Origin: Clitoria ternatea
Lineage: Eukaryota > Streptophyta > Magnoliopsida > Fabales > Fabaceae
DNA: 64,000 nucleotides
Direction of reading: 5' to 3'
NCBI GenBank assembly: GCA_037962975.1
Contig: CM075671.1
Span: 44,912,501 to 44,976,500 of the forward strand
Shown here: positions 37,390-49,000 of the stretch, in pieces
How the letters are laid out: each line of letters begins with the position of its first letter
How positions within the stretch are numbered: position 1 is the first letter of the stretch
The notes under the pieces: model-generated
Databases searched by the model: none
What the model saw: only the letters and a program-made list of their open reading frames with translations
Told to the model about the DNA's origin: nothing
Position numbers and translations under genes: made by a program

Positions 37390-37527
37390 TTAGCATTGAA
37401 AGTTAGGTGGAGTAGGATGGTAATCTTGGCTAGCATACTCACTACTACTTGACGATAAATGGGAAGCAGTCTGATTTGTGGTAGAATTAGATGCACCCTT
37501 AGGAGCGAACCTCCTCCTTCTAGGCAT
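37390..37527 (-). pseudogene. CACTA second-ORF start (TnpA-like), truncated
   Basis: A 45-codon frame starts at the ATG 37527-37525 just after an intron-acceptor-like ttctcttacag. It reads MPRRRRFAPKGASNS, then a Ser-rich SSSSSEYASQDYHPTPP. A basic start followed by a Ser/Thr/Pro leader is usual for the regulatory/DNA-binding protein encoded downstream of the transposase in plant CACTA elements. Only the leader remains before the Tat-like LTR; the helical DNA-binding part is gone. Confidence 0.4.
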
Positions 37528-37973
37528 CCCTGTAAGAGAATTAACAAATGTAATGTTAGTCATTTTTGCAGTGGAATCAATGAACAAGTTCTAATCATCA
37601 ATTGCTAACATATAAAAAGTTTGACTAAATGGTTGCTTATTTTCCAAATAGGTTTTTGCACAATGCTACATTATAAGAGAAACCTACAAAAGGAAGTTAT
37701 TGATCCCTATCATTGAACCATATCACTGTTGTCACCATCATTATCTTCATTCACAGCTAGACTTGAAGGGTCACCATCGTTATCTCTGGCTAACTGTGTA
37801 TGTGTAGCATTGTCTGGAAAAGTTGTTCCAAATTGTTGGATGGAAAAGATTAATTACATACCACAATTTCACCATCCAATTCACCAATGTCATACAAGTC
37901 TCTTGGCTTTACATGAATAGGTATACTTTAACCCCTTTCTTTCTCATCCTCTACATAGAAAATCAATTAAGTT

Positions 37974-38354
37974 TCAAAAGTTTTTATACGGCTCGTCATC
38001 CTTGTATTCACCAGTATGGATTAACCTTGAAAAATTGATTAAAATAAATCCTAAATTTTCCTTTTTTATGCCTCTAGGATTAGTGGTATTAGGCCATTCA
38101 CATTTAAATAGAGGTGCCTTAAATAACCCATCGTAGTTAAGCTCAATAACATCTATAAGTTTTCTATAGTAAGGCATTTCTCCAAATGCCATTTGGACAT
38201 CAATAGCACTTGAGTAACTTCTAGTGGTGAATGAGCCAAAGACACCCCAATGTTGAGTTTTTAGTCCACTATCTCTTGCTATGGTTCGAAACTTGTATCC
38301 GTTGACATTATATGTTGTGTACCTTGTAGTTTGATGGGACCTTGGGCGAGACAT
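37974..38354 (-). pseudogene. CACTA transposase C-terminal region (DUF4216-like)
   Basis: A 126-codon open frame includes YTTYNVNGYKFRTIARD, then GVFGSFTTRSYSSA and YYRKLIDVIELNYDG. The pattern NGY.F.T..RD......N.GV followed by YYG.i..I.EL.Y matches the DUF4216 domain found at the C-terminal side of tnp2 transposases. The frame ends inside the expected domain; a short piece (37990-38080) still reads WPNTTNPRGIKKENLGF. It is part of the same decayed gene as the blocks at 38860-40917. Confidence 0.7.
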
Positions 38355-38859
38355 AAAAGGACATTCTTATCTGATTCACTAACATTATTGACATCTTAGA
38401 ATATCTAAGACATAAAAACTAATATTAATGTTATTCACACTTAAAAATTAATTGGAAAAATAAATTCAATTTGGGTTTTACTCACACGTCTTGTAAACCA
38501 ACTAACAAATTCCTTTTGAACCTTCTTGTCAAAATCAATAGAATTCCTAGAACGGCGCCTTAGTTGTCTCTGTATGACATCTCAAAATTCCTTATACATA
38601 TAAGGTTATTGAATCAAACATTGTTGAACAAAATATTTAGGTTATTTTAAGTGTCAGAAATACTCATTGGAGATAGTAATCAACTACAGGGCAATTGGTA
38701 AGTACATGTCTATAAGGCTATAATTTTTTAGTGTATGTTAAAGTAAAATATGAAGAACCACCAACTGATTTCCTACTTGGGGAAATAAATTACTACAAGT
38801 GAAGCAGGTTGTGTATCATTATGCCCATGTCAACATAAGTAGGTCGATTCCACCTAGTT

Positions 38860-40917
38860 TCAATGTCCTCTAGATACCATGAGCATAATGGTAAAATCTC
38901 TTGCATTAGATAGTCTTCTACTATAGATCCTTCAAGCCTAGCCTTGTTAGTCAATAAGATTTTAATGATCCTAAATACCTATTAATTCATAGAAAAATAA
39001 TTAATAATAACCTTAAAAAGTATTTTGGTAAGTTATAAGAAAAATTATGACATAAGCATTATCTCTCAATAGGATACATCTACCTATAATGGACGAGACC
39101 TCCAAGCTTAGCTTCCTTAGCTAGGTGAACAACCAAATGAACCATTATAGTAAAGAATGACGTGGGAAAAGCATCTCCATATGGCATATAGTGAGCATAA
39201 TTTATCCTTGGAGTTTGTCTAAATCTGTTAGAGACAACACTTTACCACACAATTGTCTGAATGATATGCATAATTCAATCAAAGTTCTTGAAACCACAGT
39301 GGGAAAAACTATTCACATGGAAATTGGAAGGAATTACAACATTAGAACATGGAAATCATGACTTAACATCTCATTCAATCGATTAATATCCACATCAATG
39401 CATCTAGAAATGTTGTTAGAATAACCATTAGGCACTGTGATGTTTCTTAAAGTTGTTAGGAATATCTTCTTGTCTTGATTGGTTAGTGTATAGACTGCTG
39501 GAGGATATTTTCTATTCTCATCAGGCCATAGCTTAGGCCTTACACCTAATTCCTTAAGGTTTTTTCGAGCATTAAGATGATCTTTTGACTTTGCACCATC
39601 ATCTAACAAGGTGTAGATGATATTATCACACACATTCTTCTCTATATCATCACGTCAAACTTGTGATGTATTAAATTATATTTCCAATACGAAAAGTAAA
39701 AGAAAAATTTTCTTTTTCCCTATTCAAGCCTTTTCTTGTGTAGGATTTTTAGTGCCACGTCCTATTTTTCTTTTTCCTAATGTAACATTAATGTTCCTAA
39801 CTTGTTCAAAAATTTTAACCCCAGATAGTTTCTTTGGTGGATCGCACAAGTCTTGATGTCCATCAAATCAATCTCTATTCAACTGGAATTTATGTCTTCA
39901 TTCAAGAAAGTGACAATGACCCATAAAACAATATTTCTTGCTCTTTATGAGACGCTCAACCTTGAAGTCATCATTGCAAGATGGATAAGTTGTTCCAATA
40001 TAGGTATTTCACCCAGAAAGATTTCCTAACCCAGGAAAGTCACTGATTGTCCAATCAAAGTTGCATGTAATTTGAACACCTCTTTCGTGGAAGTATCATA
40101 TGCACACACATCTTCATGCCACAACTCTTTTAACTTTTTGATTAAAGGTTGTAAGTAAACATCTATTTTGTTTCTTGGTATTTTTTCCAAGAATAATCAT
40201 TGAAATAATAAAAGATGATGGCTTCATACACATCTATGGTAGGGTGTTATATGGAATGAGAATGATTGGCCATATGCTATAACTTGCATTCAGACTTCTA
40301 TAGGGATTGAAACCATCAGTACCCAATACAAGATGCATGATGCAAACAACGGATTCGTTGAATCAAACATTTTCTGTGCTTCTGAATCTCTAGGATGCCT
40401 CATCATGCCATCATTGCTTTGATTCATACTATGCCACTTCATATCCTTAACAGTCTTGAAGACATAAACAATATTTATAAACATGATTTCAATGGAAAAT
40501 AACAAAGAATTTTTATAGGCATATTCTTCTTAGTATTGTCATCATATAATGTCACTGCCTCACCATCTTTCGAACTCTTTTTCCATCTCGAACAATTTCA
40601 TACTTTGCATGTTTGTCGATGTTTATCTTCCGCACCCTAATACAACATGAAATGATTGGACACACATATATCTTTTTGTAATCCAAGCCAAGCTTCGTTA
40701 TAGGCTTATTTATCTCATAAAAAGAGCTTATAATCTTTGCATGTTCAAATGTATCTCACAGAAATTCTAATATCATTGTCATAGCCTTATCGGTCATCTC
40801 ACATAAGTATTTGATATGATACAACTTCACCAAGAAACAAGAGTTTTCAAAAATTAGTACACCCTTCACACAATGATTATTCTCCATATTTGGCTAATTG
40901 TTTAAACGCTTTCGCTT
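38860..40917 (-). pseudogene. CACTA transposase core (tnp2 and DUF4218-like), broken
   Basis: Minus-strand motifs in order: NSCFLVKLYHIKYLCEMTDK (about 40870-40800), then MRHPRDSEAQKMFDSTNPLF (near 40380) and the TDGFNP turn (near 40310), which are hallmarks of tnp2 transposases. A Cys-containing FMGHCHF segment lies near 39930, then MCDNIIYTLLDDGAKSKDHL (39633 on) leading into NEMLSHDFHVLML. Beyond a stop at 39334 the DUF4218-like segment continues (SSFGCSP/AKLGG-type words near 39100) to about 38860. Multiple stops and shifts make it inactive. The 5' end is separated from its N-terminus by the Athila-type insertion. Confidence 0.8.
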
Positions 40918-40922
40918 CACCC
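40918..40922. repeat. Target-site duplication CACCC, left copy
   Basis: Identical to 48545-48549; lies within the CACTA transposase gene. Confidence 0.9.
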
Positions 40923-42491
40923 TGATGAGTCTTGAAAAGACTTAATTATTTCATCTTTTATTTAACATAATCCATTAAATTTTGTTTAGTTTGGTATTAT
41001 TATTTAATAAATTGTCATTAATTCTTATTTTATTTATTTATTTTGAAAGTGTTTAATTTATGTAAAAAATGATTAAAAATAATAATTAGTTAAGGAAATT
41101 TGTTTATTTATAAATTCACTAATCCAACATACATACGCTGAACAGCCAGCGTACATACGCTAGGCATTTATTTGTTTTCATGTGCAGGTGCAGTAACATA
41201 AGCTTCACACTTAAGCTTGAGAATCACGTAAGTTACGTGAAAGGAAAGCACGACCTCGCTTAAGCTTGCCTAGTCATGCCCAAGCGTGAATCGTCTGTAA
41301 TCATAAATTCAAGGACGCGCTTAAGCTTATCTCTATCATGCTCAAGCGTGAATTCCCGAAGTGTAGTAAATAATTCGATTGTGCTTAAGCGCGAGCCCCT
41401 CACGCTCAAGCGTGAAGATGGTTATTTAATCTACTGTTTTCCCTCCAAAAGAAGCTCTGCACCGTTGCTGTTTCTATTTGTCTGCTGTGCATTAGTAATT
41501 TAAGTATTGAGTTGTAATTATTTATTTATTTGTAATTATGTATTAGTTTAGTTAGTTTAATTATTAATTAAGCTTTCTTTGTAATTAATTAAGTTAGTTA
41601 GTTAGTTAGTTATCTATATATACCCTTACATACTCTGTAAGTGGAGGTAGAGGCAGAATACATAATACAATTCATTTTCCCATTTTCAATCTCTCTCTAA
41701 TTCTTTTCTCTCTCTAAATTCTCTCATCCATGTCTCTCCATATTCCTTCAACAGAATCCATTTCCATGGGTTTCTAAACCCCTAAGGTTGGGATTGCGAA
41801 GGTTTGTAATGAATTCTTGAAAGTGTATTGAGGAAGTCAACTTCTAAATCGTGAGGAGAACAAGCTGAGGAGTGGATCTACTTTGCTGGATTGATAAATC
41901 CAGATCTGATGAAGAAACTCACCAGTGAGGAATCATGGTTGAGGCTTAGGTAACTTCTCGCTTCCTAACTAATTCAGGCCTAGTAATTAGGTGAATAGTT
42001 AGCGTTCAACCCCCAATTTCACATTAGATTTCTCTGTAATTGAGTACCTAAGGGATTAGGGTTTAATGCTTAGGAATTAGTGTTATTCACCTAAGGAATT
42101 AGGGATTAACCATCCGTGAATTGTCTTTTTGCATCCGAAGCTTGATTGAACCTCGACTACATATTTCTTGATGAAGTTGTAAACTGAAGTAATCCTAACC
42201 TATCTTCCATTAATCACATTTCACCTTTCATACTGTCTCTGAAAATACAAAAACATAGAAAGTATAAAAACAACAAAAACAGAATAAATCCTATCTGCAT
42301 TGTGTTGGTTCAGCTTTTACTAGTCTAAGATTGCGGTAATTACCACAATCCTTGTGGGAACGATCAAATATATTACAAATTTAATGATTGGTGTGCTTGC
42401 CAAAAGAAATAAATCCTCTGAGAGTCACACTATAAGTCAATATTAATTCAGGATTTTCCAACCAAGTTAATGACTCAGGGATTTAGCATCA
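40923..42491 (+). repeat. 5' LTR of the Athila-type element
   Basis: 1569 bp, from tgatgagtcttgaaaag to ggatttagcatca. It contains a ctatatata box at 41614-41622 and, upstream of it (about 41205-41420), nine or so cgcttaagc/gctcaagcg words. Confidence 0.9.
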
Positions 42492-42497
42492 AGTTAA

Positions 42498-42515
42498 TGG
42501 CGCCGTTGCTAGGGA
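42498..42515 (+). other. Primer-binding site
   Basis: TGGCGCCGTTGCTAGGGA, six bases after the LTR. The family form TGGCGCCGTTGCCGGGGA is complementary to the 3' end of tRNA-Asp; this copy differs by two bases. Confidence 0.8.
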
Positions 42516-42734
42516 TTGTTGAGTAATATCAACAATCCTTGGACCGGTACTAGACTGAACCATTTTTTTAGTTTCTGTACATGTTGTTAGTTGTTAGTAA
42601 ATTTCATTGTAAGAGTAGGATTTGTTAAATCTTGCTTGAATTGTTGTTCATAGTTACTACTGTTTTGATTTTAGTTATTTAGTTGTTGGTACTAACCGTT
42701 ACAGTAGCTTTGTTTGTGGTTAGTTATTGCATTT

Positions 42735-43385
42735 ATGGTTTTTGTAGTTGCTTTGGAAAGTGAAAAGTTACAGGTGATGGATCTTAATGACACCTTAGCA
42801 GAGTTTCTTCAATATTCACAAACGTTATGCATGAACCATGTAGAGAAGGTACAACCAATTGAGGTGAAGCCATCAGAGTTAGAAAGGATTTTAATTCAAT
42901 TTATAAAAGTCACTCAAACCGGCCTCCAAAATTTTGATAATTCAATCATGAATATTCAAAAGCAAGTGGATTTTATTGCAAAGCAGTTAGCCGAAGAGCA
43001 AAGAAATACAGAGGTTGTACGAAGAGAAGACCAATATGAAGAGCCATGGGATGATGATGTTGGTCTAGCTGAAGAAACTAAGTTTGGGGAAGAAGAGGAC
43101 CAGCTAGAAAACATTGAACTGGATGAACCTAAACTTGAAGTTGATGTAGAAACAAAAGAAGAAAAAGAAAATAAGGAAGTTCAGGGATATTTGATGAAAG
43201 AAGAGTCAATTGAAGAATGTGAAGAAGAAAGTGATATGAATTATACTTCATAAGTGGAAGATGATAGTATATCTAGTGAAGCATTCTTTGATGATTGGAA
43301 TGAAGAAGATTGGTCTGAAGAAGAACAAGAGCAAGAGTTTTCATTGAATAATTTCTTTGATGATGCAAGTTTTGCAGGAGTGTAA
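42735..43385 (+). pseudogene. Gag-derived acidic ORF of the Athila-type element
   Basis: From the first ATG at 42735 (or MDLNDTLAEF at 42776) the frame runs to a TAA at 43251 and reads on as acidic sequence to a second TAA at 43383. Residues around LQNFDNSIMNIQKQVDFIAK, followed by QLAEEQRN, resemble the helical segment near the C-terminus of Athila-type Gag ('NLE.Q.GQ.AK....'). The rest is Glu/Asp-rich (EEWDDD-like, EEEDQLEN) with no zinc knuckle, capsid core or protease. It may be a leftover linker or a particle-targeting fragment; no enzymatic role is visible. The longer frame starting at 42714 uses TTG and was not taken. Confidence 0.5.
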
Positions 43386-43394
43386 ATTGAACAA

Positions 43395-43772
43395 ATGACA
43401 ACAGAAGCCATTGAGGAACCTAAAAATCAATTAGACACTATTGTTGAGCAAGAAGTGATAGAAGAGGTTGAGGTTTCAGCTGAGATGGAAACCACATCTT
43501 GGAAACACAATAATAATACTAAAATTTTGTTAGAGCCAAGTGTGAATGCAGAGAAAGAAGTAGAGGTTTATGCACAAGAAGAGTTAACATGTTTAGATGT
43601 TGAGAATACAAAAAAAGAAGAAACTCAGCCATGTTATGAGGAGCGTTTGCTAGTGGTGACTACTACAGCTATGAAAATCACAAGGAAACACGAATCATCA
43701 AGTCAAGAAGTACATTGCTTATGGCACAAAAGGAGGGAGACTAACATAAAACAGAAAAAGAAAAAAGAGTAA
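43395..43772 (+). pseudogene. Acidic ORF continuing the gag-like region
   Basis: A 125-codon frame starting MTTEAIEEPKNQLDTIVEQE, in composition a continuation of the previous ORF after its stops, ending in a Lys-rich tail that runs into the purine tract. I recognise no domain. Confidence 0.35.
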
Positions 43773-43965
43773 AGAAAGGAAAAAGAAGAAAAAGCAGAAA
43801 GTTTAGAAAAATAAAGATTGGAGGAAAGATATGTTGAGCATTAGCCTCAAACACAACAAGGAGAAACAAGGAGTAAAAAGACCAAGAGTGTATGGTCATA
43901 AGCAATGGGATCCTGGAGGATGATCTTATGTTTGTTTTTCTTGTACATAAATAAAATAGTGAGAG

Positions 43966-44150
43966 AGGTTTTAAAAAAAAGAAAAAAAGAAAAGAGAAAA
44001 ATAAAATTAAAAAAAAAAGAAAAAAAGAAGAAAAAGAAAATGAAAAAGAAAAAAAGAAAAAAAAGAAGAAAAAAGAAAAAGAAAAAAAAAGAGAGAAGAA
44101 GAAGAAAAACAAAAGGGAAGAAAAAAAAGGGGGAAAAGACTGAACAACAT
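43966..44150 (+). repeat. Long purine tract
   Basis: About 185 bases almost wholly A and G (aaaagaaaaaaagaaaag, later gaagaagaagaaaaac and gggggaaaag) with rare T/C. The Phe-rich and Lys-rich reading frames over it on the two strands are compositional. A second, weaker purine-rich stretch lies at about 46260-46445. Confidence 0.9.
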
Positions 44151-44176
44151 AAATAAATAAGCATCAGACCCCCCCG

Positions 44177-45086
44177 GCACTCGAGCGCCCTAACCTCACG
44201 CTTGAGCGCGCTCGAGTCCATGCTTGAGCGTGACCCGTTACGCTGACCCTGGTGCTCGAGCATGATTCTCTCACGCTTAAGCGAGAATTGTTCCTAGTTT
44301 TGATTTCTTCCATTCGCTCAAGAGAATATACTGGCGCTTAAGCGAGTGCATCCATTTTTCTTTTATTTCGCTCGAGCGAAGCACTTTTCGCTTAAGTGAA
44401 TGTCATATGAACAAAAATTCCCAAAGTCTCTTCTCCACGCTTAAGCGAGAACTTGTCAAGCTTGAGCGTGGTCGTCTTGTGCACCCCCTGTTGTAGCTCA
44501 CGCTTGAGCGAACATTACTCACGTCTAAGCGTGATCGTAATGCATGACCCCTTTTGTACCGCTTGCTTGAGCGTAAATTAACACGCTCTGAGCATGACCA
44601 CTTGTGCCTGATAGACCAAAGCACGCTTGAGCTAGGAACATCACGCTTAGGCGTGATTGTGAGCGTGATTGTGAAACTTACATTGGCGCTTGAAAGTAAC
44701 TTTTTGTCGCTTGAGCGAGTTGTATCTGATCCCTTGAATCCACCTTACGCTTGAGTGTAATTCTACACGCTCTAAGCGTGATCATGACTGGTACCTGAGA
44801 AAAAGTACGCGCACTTGAGCCTTTGTAACCACGCTTTGAGCGTGCCTTGTATATAAGTGCCACACTTAAGAGCCCAAGCCCCCGCTTGAGCGTGATCGGG
44901 CTGTGGCAATTCTGTTCCATTTCTCGGTTAAGCGTGATGCTATAAGCTTGAGCGTGAGTGCCATACTGAAGCTATCTGATACTTGTTTATTTGGCTCTTG
45001 AGCATAGTTTCTCACGCTTGCGCATGGCATTCCCTTGCATATTATTCACTTAAGCGAATAATGATCTACTTAAGTGAATTTCATAC
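44177..45086. repeat. Array of CGCTTGAGCG-type palindromic motifs
   Basis: About thirty occurrences of cgctt(g/a)agcg or close variants (cgctcgagcg, acgcttgagcgtga, cacttaagcga) are spread over 0.9 kb, often as a pair with 10-20 bases between, then a different 30-45-base filler. Several extend to tcacgcttgagcgtga, a near-perfect 16-base palindrome. The fillers are unrelated, so this is a conserved word rather than a tandem duplication. It sits directly after the purine tract. Confidence 0.85.
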
Positions 45087-46954
45087 CTGATGCTACCTAT
45101 GTGTTTTTAATTTGGGCGTATGTACACCAAAGATCCAGCGTACCTACGCGTACCTATGACTCATACCCCTTATACGTTGGAAGCTCTGGTTCTTGAAAAA
45201 GGGGAAAAAAGCATATTCTTTGGATTCCATTGAAAGGTAACATCTCTTTTATTCATTGATTCCAGTTAATAACTAGAATTATTACATTCCACTGTTCAAT
45301 TTTGAATTTAATATATCCATCATATTCATTCATCTCATATTTTCATTTTGCTGTGGTTATATTGTTTTTATATTTGCACCCATTTAGGCTTTATAAATAC
45401 CACCCATACCATTTTCACTTATGCTAATTTACTTTTGTGTATTAATGACGTTATTTTAGAATTCCTTTTCTTGAACAATGTAATTCTTTTTCAGTTGTAA
45501 TGGAATTTTATTTCTATGTAAGTTGTTTGTTGTTATTTCTTTTCTAAATTGTATTGTTAAATTCATGCACACCATTACTCACCATTCATTGCCATTCAGG
45601 TAAAAAGGGAAGTAATCTATCCTTTCATCTTATTGATTGATAAACTATGTTAATTATGTTTAATTTAGAATCCATCTTAATAATTTAAAGTTTGCTGATT
45701 CTCAGGCATTAATTGGGTAATTAATTGATTGGCATTGCTTGATTCATGATCCCTATCCATAACTATTTCAATCCTATATTATTTGTTTATTCACCATGCT
45801 AGTTAGCAATCTGAATTTATGATCTTGCATTAAGTTTGGGGACATGATTGGTTGATTACCTGTTATTATTAGCTTTTGAGCCTTTATTAATTCTATTCTG
45901 AGTGAGCCAGCATTCTTGTTAGTGAGACAGAATTTGCTTCAGTGCTTGATAGTGATTGTATGTTTACCAATTGGAAATGATGAAGGCCTTCTTTATTAAT
46001 TTAGCCAGGGCCAAATTTAGCCATCCTAATATTATTAATTATCCTTTGACCCAATAATTATATTTTAAGCCTGAGACCCTTTCATTCTACTTATATGCCT
46101 AACTTTACAAGCCTATTTATCTGAGAAAAACCAAGAGAATTATCCCTGGATATTCCACTGATGAACTATTGAGTCTTATCTTATTGCTAGGGACTAGCAA
46201 GTTCTAAGTTTGGGGATGAAGAGTGTGCCTAACAGCAATTAAAGGACACACTCTGACCTTAATTATAGATGAGGATTTTGAGAAATGAAAGGAAGAACAG
46301 CAAAAGCTACAGAAGAGTGAAAAATCAGCAAAGAAAGAAGGTGCAAAGCACCACAAGAAAAAAAAAAGAAAATTTTTGAAAAAGAAAAGATGGAAGAAAA
46401 GAAAGAAAAGAAAGAGTCCAAAGAACTGAAAGAGAAGAGGGTGCAAAGCACCACAAGTAATTGAGTATCCTTTATCTAAAATGATATAATGAAAAACAAA
46501 AGAGCTAGTTAGTTAAGGCATTTAAGTTAAGATTGAGGCAAGGCATCAGTGGCCACATCTTTTAACCCAACATTGACTAGAAAAACAAAAACAAAGCCTG
46601 TAGCCTAACCCCATTACAAGCTTAAAAAGCCCTTACTGATCCATTTGTGCTAGCATATGTCATGATGTTTAGAATTATTGCAAGCCTATGTTGATCTAAC
46701 AATTATGCAGGTGATGAGTGCATATTATTGAACCTTATACACTGAAAGAAGAGTGAAACACCAATCCAGTGAGGAAAGTATCACCAGCTTGTTTCCCAAA
46801 GGAGGTATGAGTAATTATATTTTCAGAATTTGCAACAAGAAAGCATGAATGGTATTCAATAATTATGGTATGAATTAAGTTAAGGAAAGGTTGATTGTCT
46901 TGAGTAAGTGCAATTGATTTAATTAATCTGAGTATTTGCTTGAGGACAAGCAAG
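45087..46954. other. 3' non-coding interior of the Athila-type element
   Basis: AT-rich non-coding sequence with two copies of a 'caagttctaagtttgggga' phrase (46197-46215 and 46950-46970), the second being the functional polypurine tract. No pol homology seen. Confidence 0.6.
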
Positions 46955-46971
46955 TTCTAAGTTTGGGGATG
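46955..46971 (+). other. Polypurine tract
   Basis: ctaagtttggggatg directly abuts the 3' LTR and follows gaggacaagcaag, the usual Athila-type arrangement. Confidence 0.75.
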
Positions 46972-48544
46972 TGATAAGTCTTGAAAAGACTTAATTATTT
47001 CATCTTTTATTTAACATAATCCATTAAATTTTGTTTAGTTTGGTATTATTATTTAATAAATTATCATTAATTATTATTTTATTATTTATTTCAAAAGTGT
47101 TTAATTTATGTAAGAAAATGATTAAAAATAATAATTAGTTAAGGAAATTTGTTTATTTATAAATTCACTAATCCAGCATACATACGCTGAACAGCCAGCG
47201 TACATACGCTAAGCATTTATTTGTTTTCATGTGCAGGTGCAGTAACATAAGCTTCACGTTTAAGCTTGAGAACCATGTAAGTTACGTGAAAGGAAAGCAC
47301 GACCTCGCTCAAGCTTGCCTAGTCACGCCCAAGTGTGAATCCTCTGTAATCATAAATTCAAGGACGCGCTTAAGCTTATCTCCATCACGCTCAAGCGTGA
47401 ATTCCCGAAGTGCAGTAAATAATTTGATTGCGCTTAAGCGCGAGCCCTTCACGCTCAGGCGTGAAGGTGGTTATTTAATCTGTTGTTTTCCCTCCAAAAG
47501 AAGCTCTACACCGTTGCTATTTCTGTTTGTCTGTTGTGCATTAGTAATTTAAGTATTGAGTTGTAATTATTTATTTATTTGTAATTATGTATTAGTTTAG
47601 TTAGTTTAATTATTAATTAAGCTTTCTTTGTAATTAATTAAGTTAGTTAGTTAATTAGTTAGTTATCTATATATACCCTTACATACTCTGTAAGTGGAGG
47701 TAGAGGCAGAATACATAATACGATTCATTTTCCCATTTTCAATCTCTCTCTAATTCTTTTCTCTCTCTAAATTCTCTCATCCATGTCTCTCCACATTCCT
47801 TCAACAGAATCCATTTCCATGGGTTTCTAAACCCCTAAGGTTGGGATTGCGAAGGTTTGTAATGAATTCTTGAAAGTGTATTGAGGAAGTCAACTTCTAA
47901 ATCGTGAGGAGAACAAGCTGAGGAGTGGATCTACTTTGCTGGATTGACAAATCCAGATCTGATGAAGAAACTCACCAGTGAGGAATCATGGTTGAGGCTT
48001 AGGTAACTTCTCGCTTCCTAACTAATTCAGGCCTAGTAATTAGGTGAATAGTTAGCGTTCAACCCCCAATTTCACATTAGATTTCTCTGTAATTGAGTAC
48101 CTAAGGGATTAGGGTTTAATGCTTAGGAATTAGTGTTATTCACCTAAGGAATTAGGGATTAACCATCTGTGAATTGTCTTTTTGCATCCAAAGCTTGATT
48201 GAACCTCGATTGCATATTTCTTGATGAAGTGGTAAACTGAAGTAATCCTAACCTATCTTCCATTAATCACATTTCACCTTTCATACTGTCTCTGAAAATA
48301 AAAAAACATAGAAAGCATAAAAACAATAAAAACAGAATAAATCCTATCTGCATTGTGTTGGTTCAGCTTGTACTAGTCTAAGATTGCGGTAATTACCACA
48401 ATCCCTGTGGGAACGATCAAATATATTACAAATTTAACGATTGGTGCATTTTCCAAAAGAAATAAATCCTCTGAGAGTCACACTATAAGTCAATATTAAT
48501 TCAGGATTTTCCAACCAAGTTAATGACTCAGGGATTTAGCATTA
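46972..48544 (+). repeat. 3' LTR of the Athila-type element
   Basis: 1573 bp, from tgataagtcttgaaaag to ggatttagcatta; aligned to the 5' copy over its whole length with scattered single-base changes. Confidence 0.9.
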
Positions 48545-48549
48545 CACCC
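48545..48549. repeat. Target-site duplication CACCC, right copy
   Basis: Immediately outside the 3' LTR. Confidence 0.9.
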
Positions 48550-49000
48550 TCGCTTAGAGTTACATTAGGCATATTATGTTCACCTTGGCCAACGTCCTTA
48601 TTTAGTTTGGTGGGTAATTCATCATTTACACAATGGCCGCCAACTTCGAAAGCTTCGTAGATCATGTAACAAATTTTATCTCCTTAATCCGTGATGTCCA
48701 GTTCTGAATTTAAATTTGATTCATTCCTAGTAGCAACATTACTAGGTCCCTCTATTTCAGACTCCCTGTGGTAATACCAAAAGGTGTATCCTTTCGGGAA
48801 TAGCTTACATATTAAGTGGTCATAGACCTCATCTCTAGTCCTCCACCTTTTAAAACCACACATAGAGCAGGGGCATAATACTTTATCGTCAATAGATTTA
48901 TGCTCAAAAGAAAAATCAATAAATCCTCTTAATTCCCTGTTAATAAGTAGGTGAGTTCTGTGGGATTGTGATACATGACTTATCTATTTCCTTATAATTG
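48550..49000 (-). pseudogene. CACTA transposase N-terminal associated domain
   Basis: On the minus strand from about 49000: a DKSCITIPQNSPTY start, a frame change, then FIDFSFEHKSIDDKVLCPC, MCGFKRWRTRDEVYDHLICK and LFPKGYTFWYYH. The pattern (DRSWM...SPEY...FL.FA..........CPC..C.......V..HL...G....Y..W) is the transposase-associated domain (PF13963) found at the start of tnp2 proteins. A stop at about 48690 is followed by more coding-like sequence ending NVTLSEGV at the Athila-type insertion. It is the 5' exon region of the gene continuing at 40917. Confidence 0.75.

Larger units (their letters stand above)
40923..48544 (+). mobile_element. Young non-autonomous Athila-type LTR retrotransposon
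   Basis: Two long, nearly identical LTRs (40923-42491 and 46972-48544), PBS TGGCGCCGTTGCTAGGGA at 42498, a ttctaagtttggggatg polypurine tract before the 3' LTR, and the perfect TSD CACCC. LTR differences are few by eye, so it is the most recent large insertion here. The 4.5-kb interior has only a broken gag-like acidic ORF and no protease, RT or integrase, so it must borrow enzymes. The interior also holds a 180-bp purine tract and a 0.9-kb array of GCTTGAGC-type palindromes, which recur in the LTRs. The PBS and PPT style is that of the Athila/Calypso/Diaspora group. Confidence 0.85.

Noticed and set aside
43741..44263. Phe-rich minus-strand and Lys-rich plus-strand ORFs
   Set aside because: Produced by the purine tract; no domain, start context or conservation signal.
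44177..45086. CRISPR-like array
   Set aside because: Repeats are only 10-16 bases, imperfect, irregularly spaced and inside a eukaryotic LTR element; no cas genes are possible in this context.
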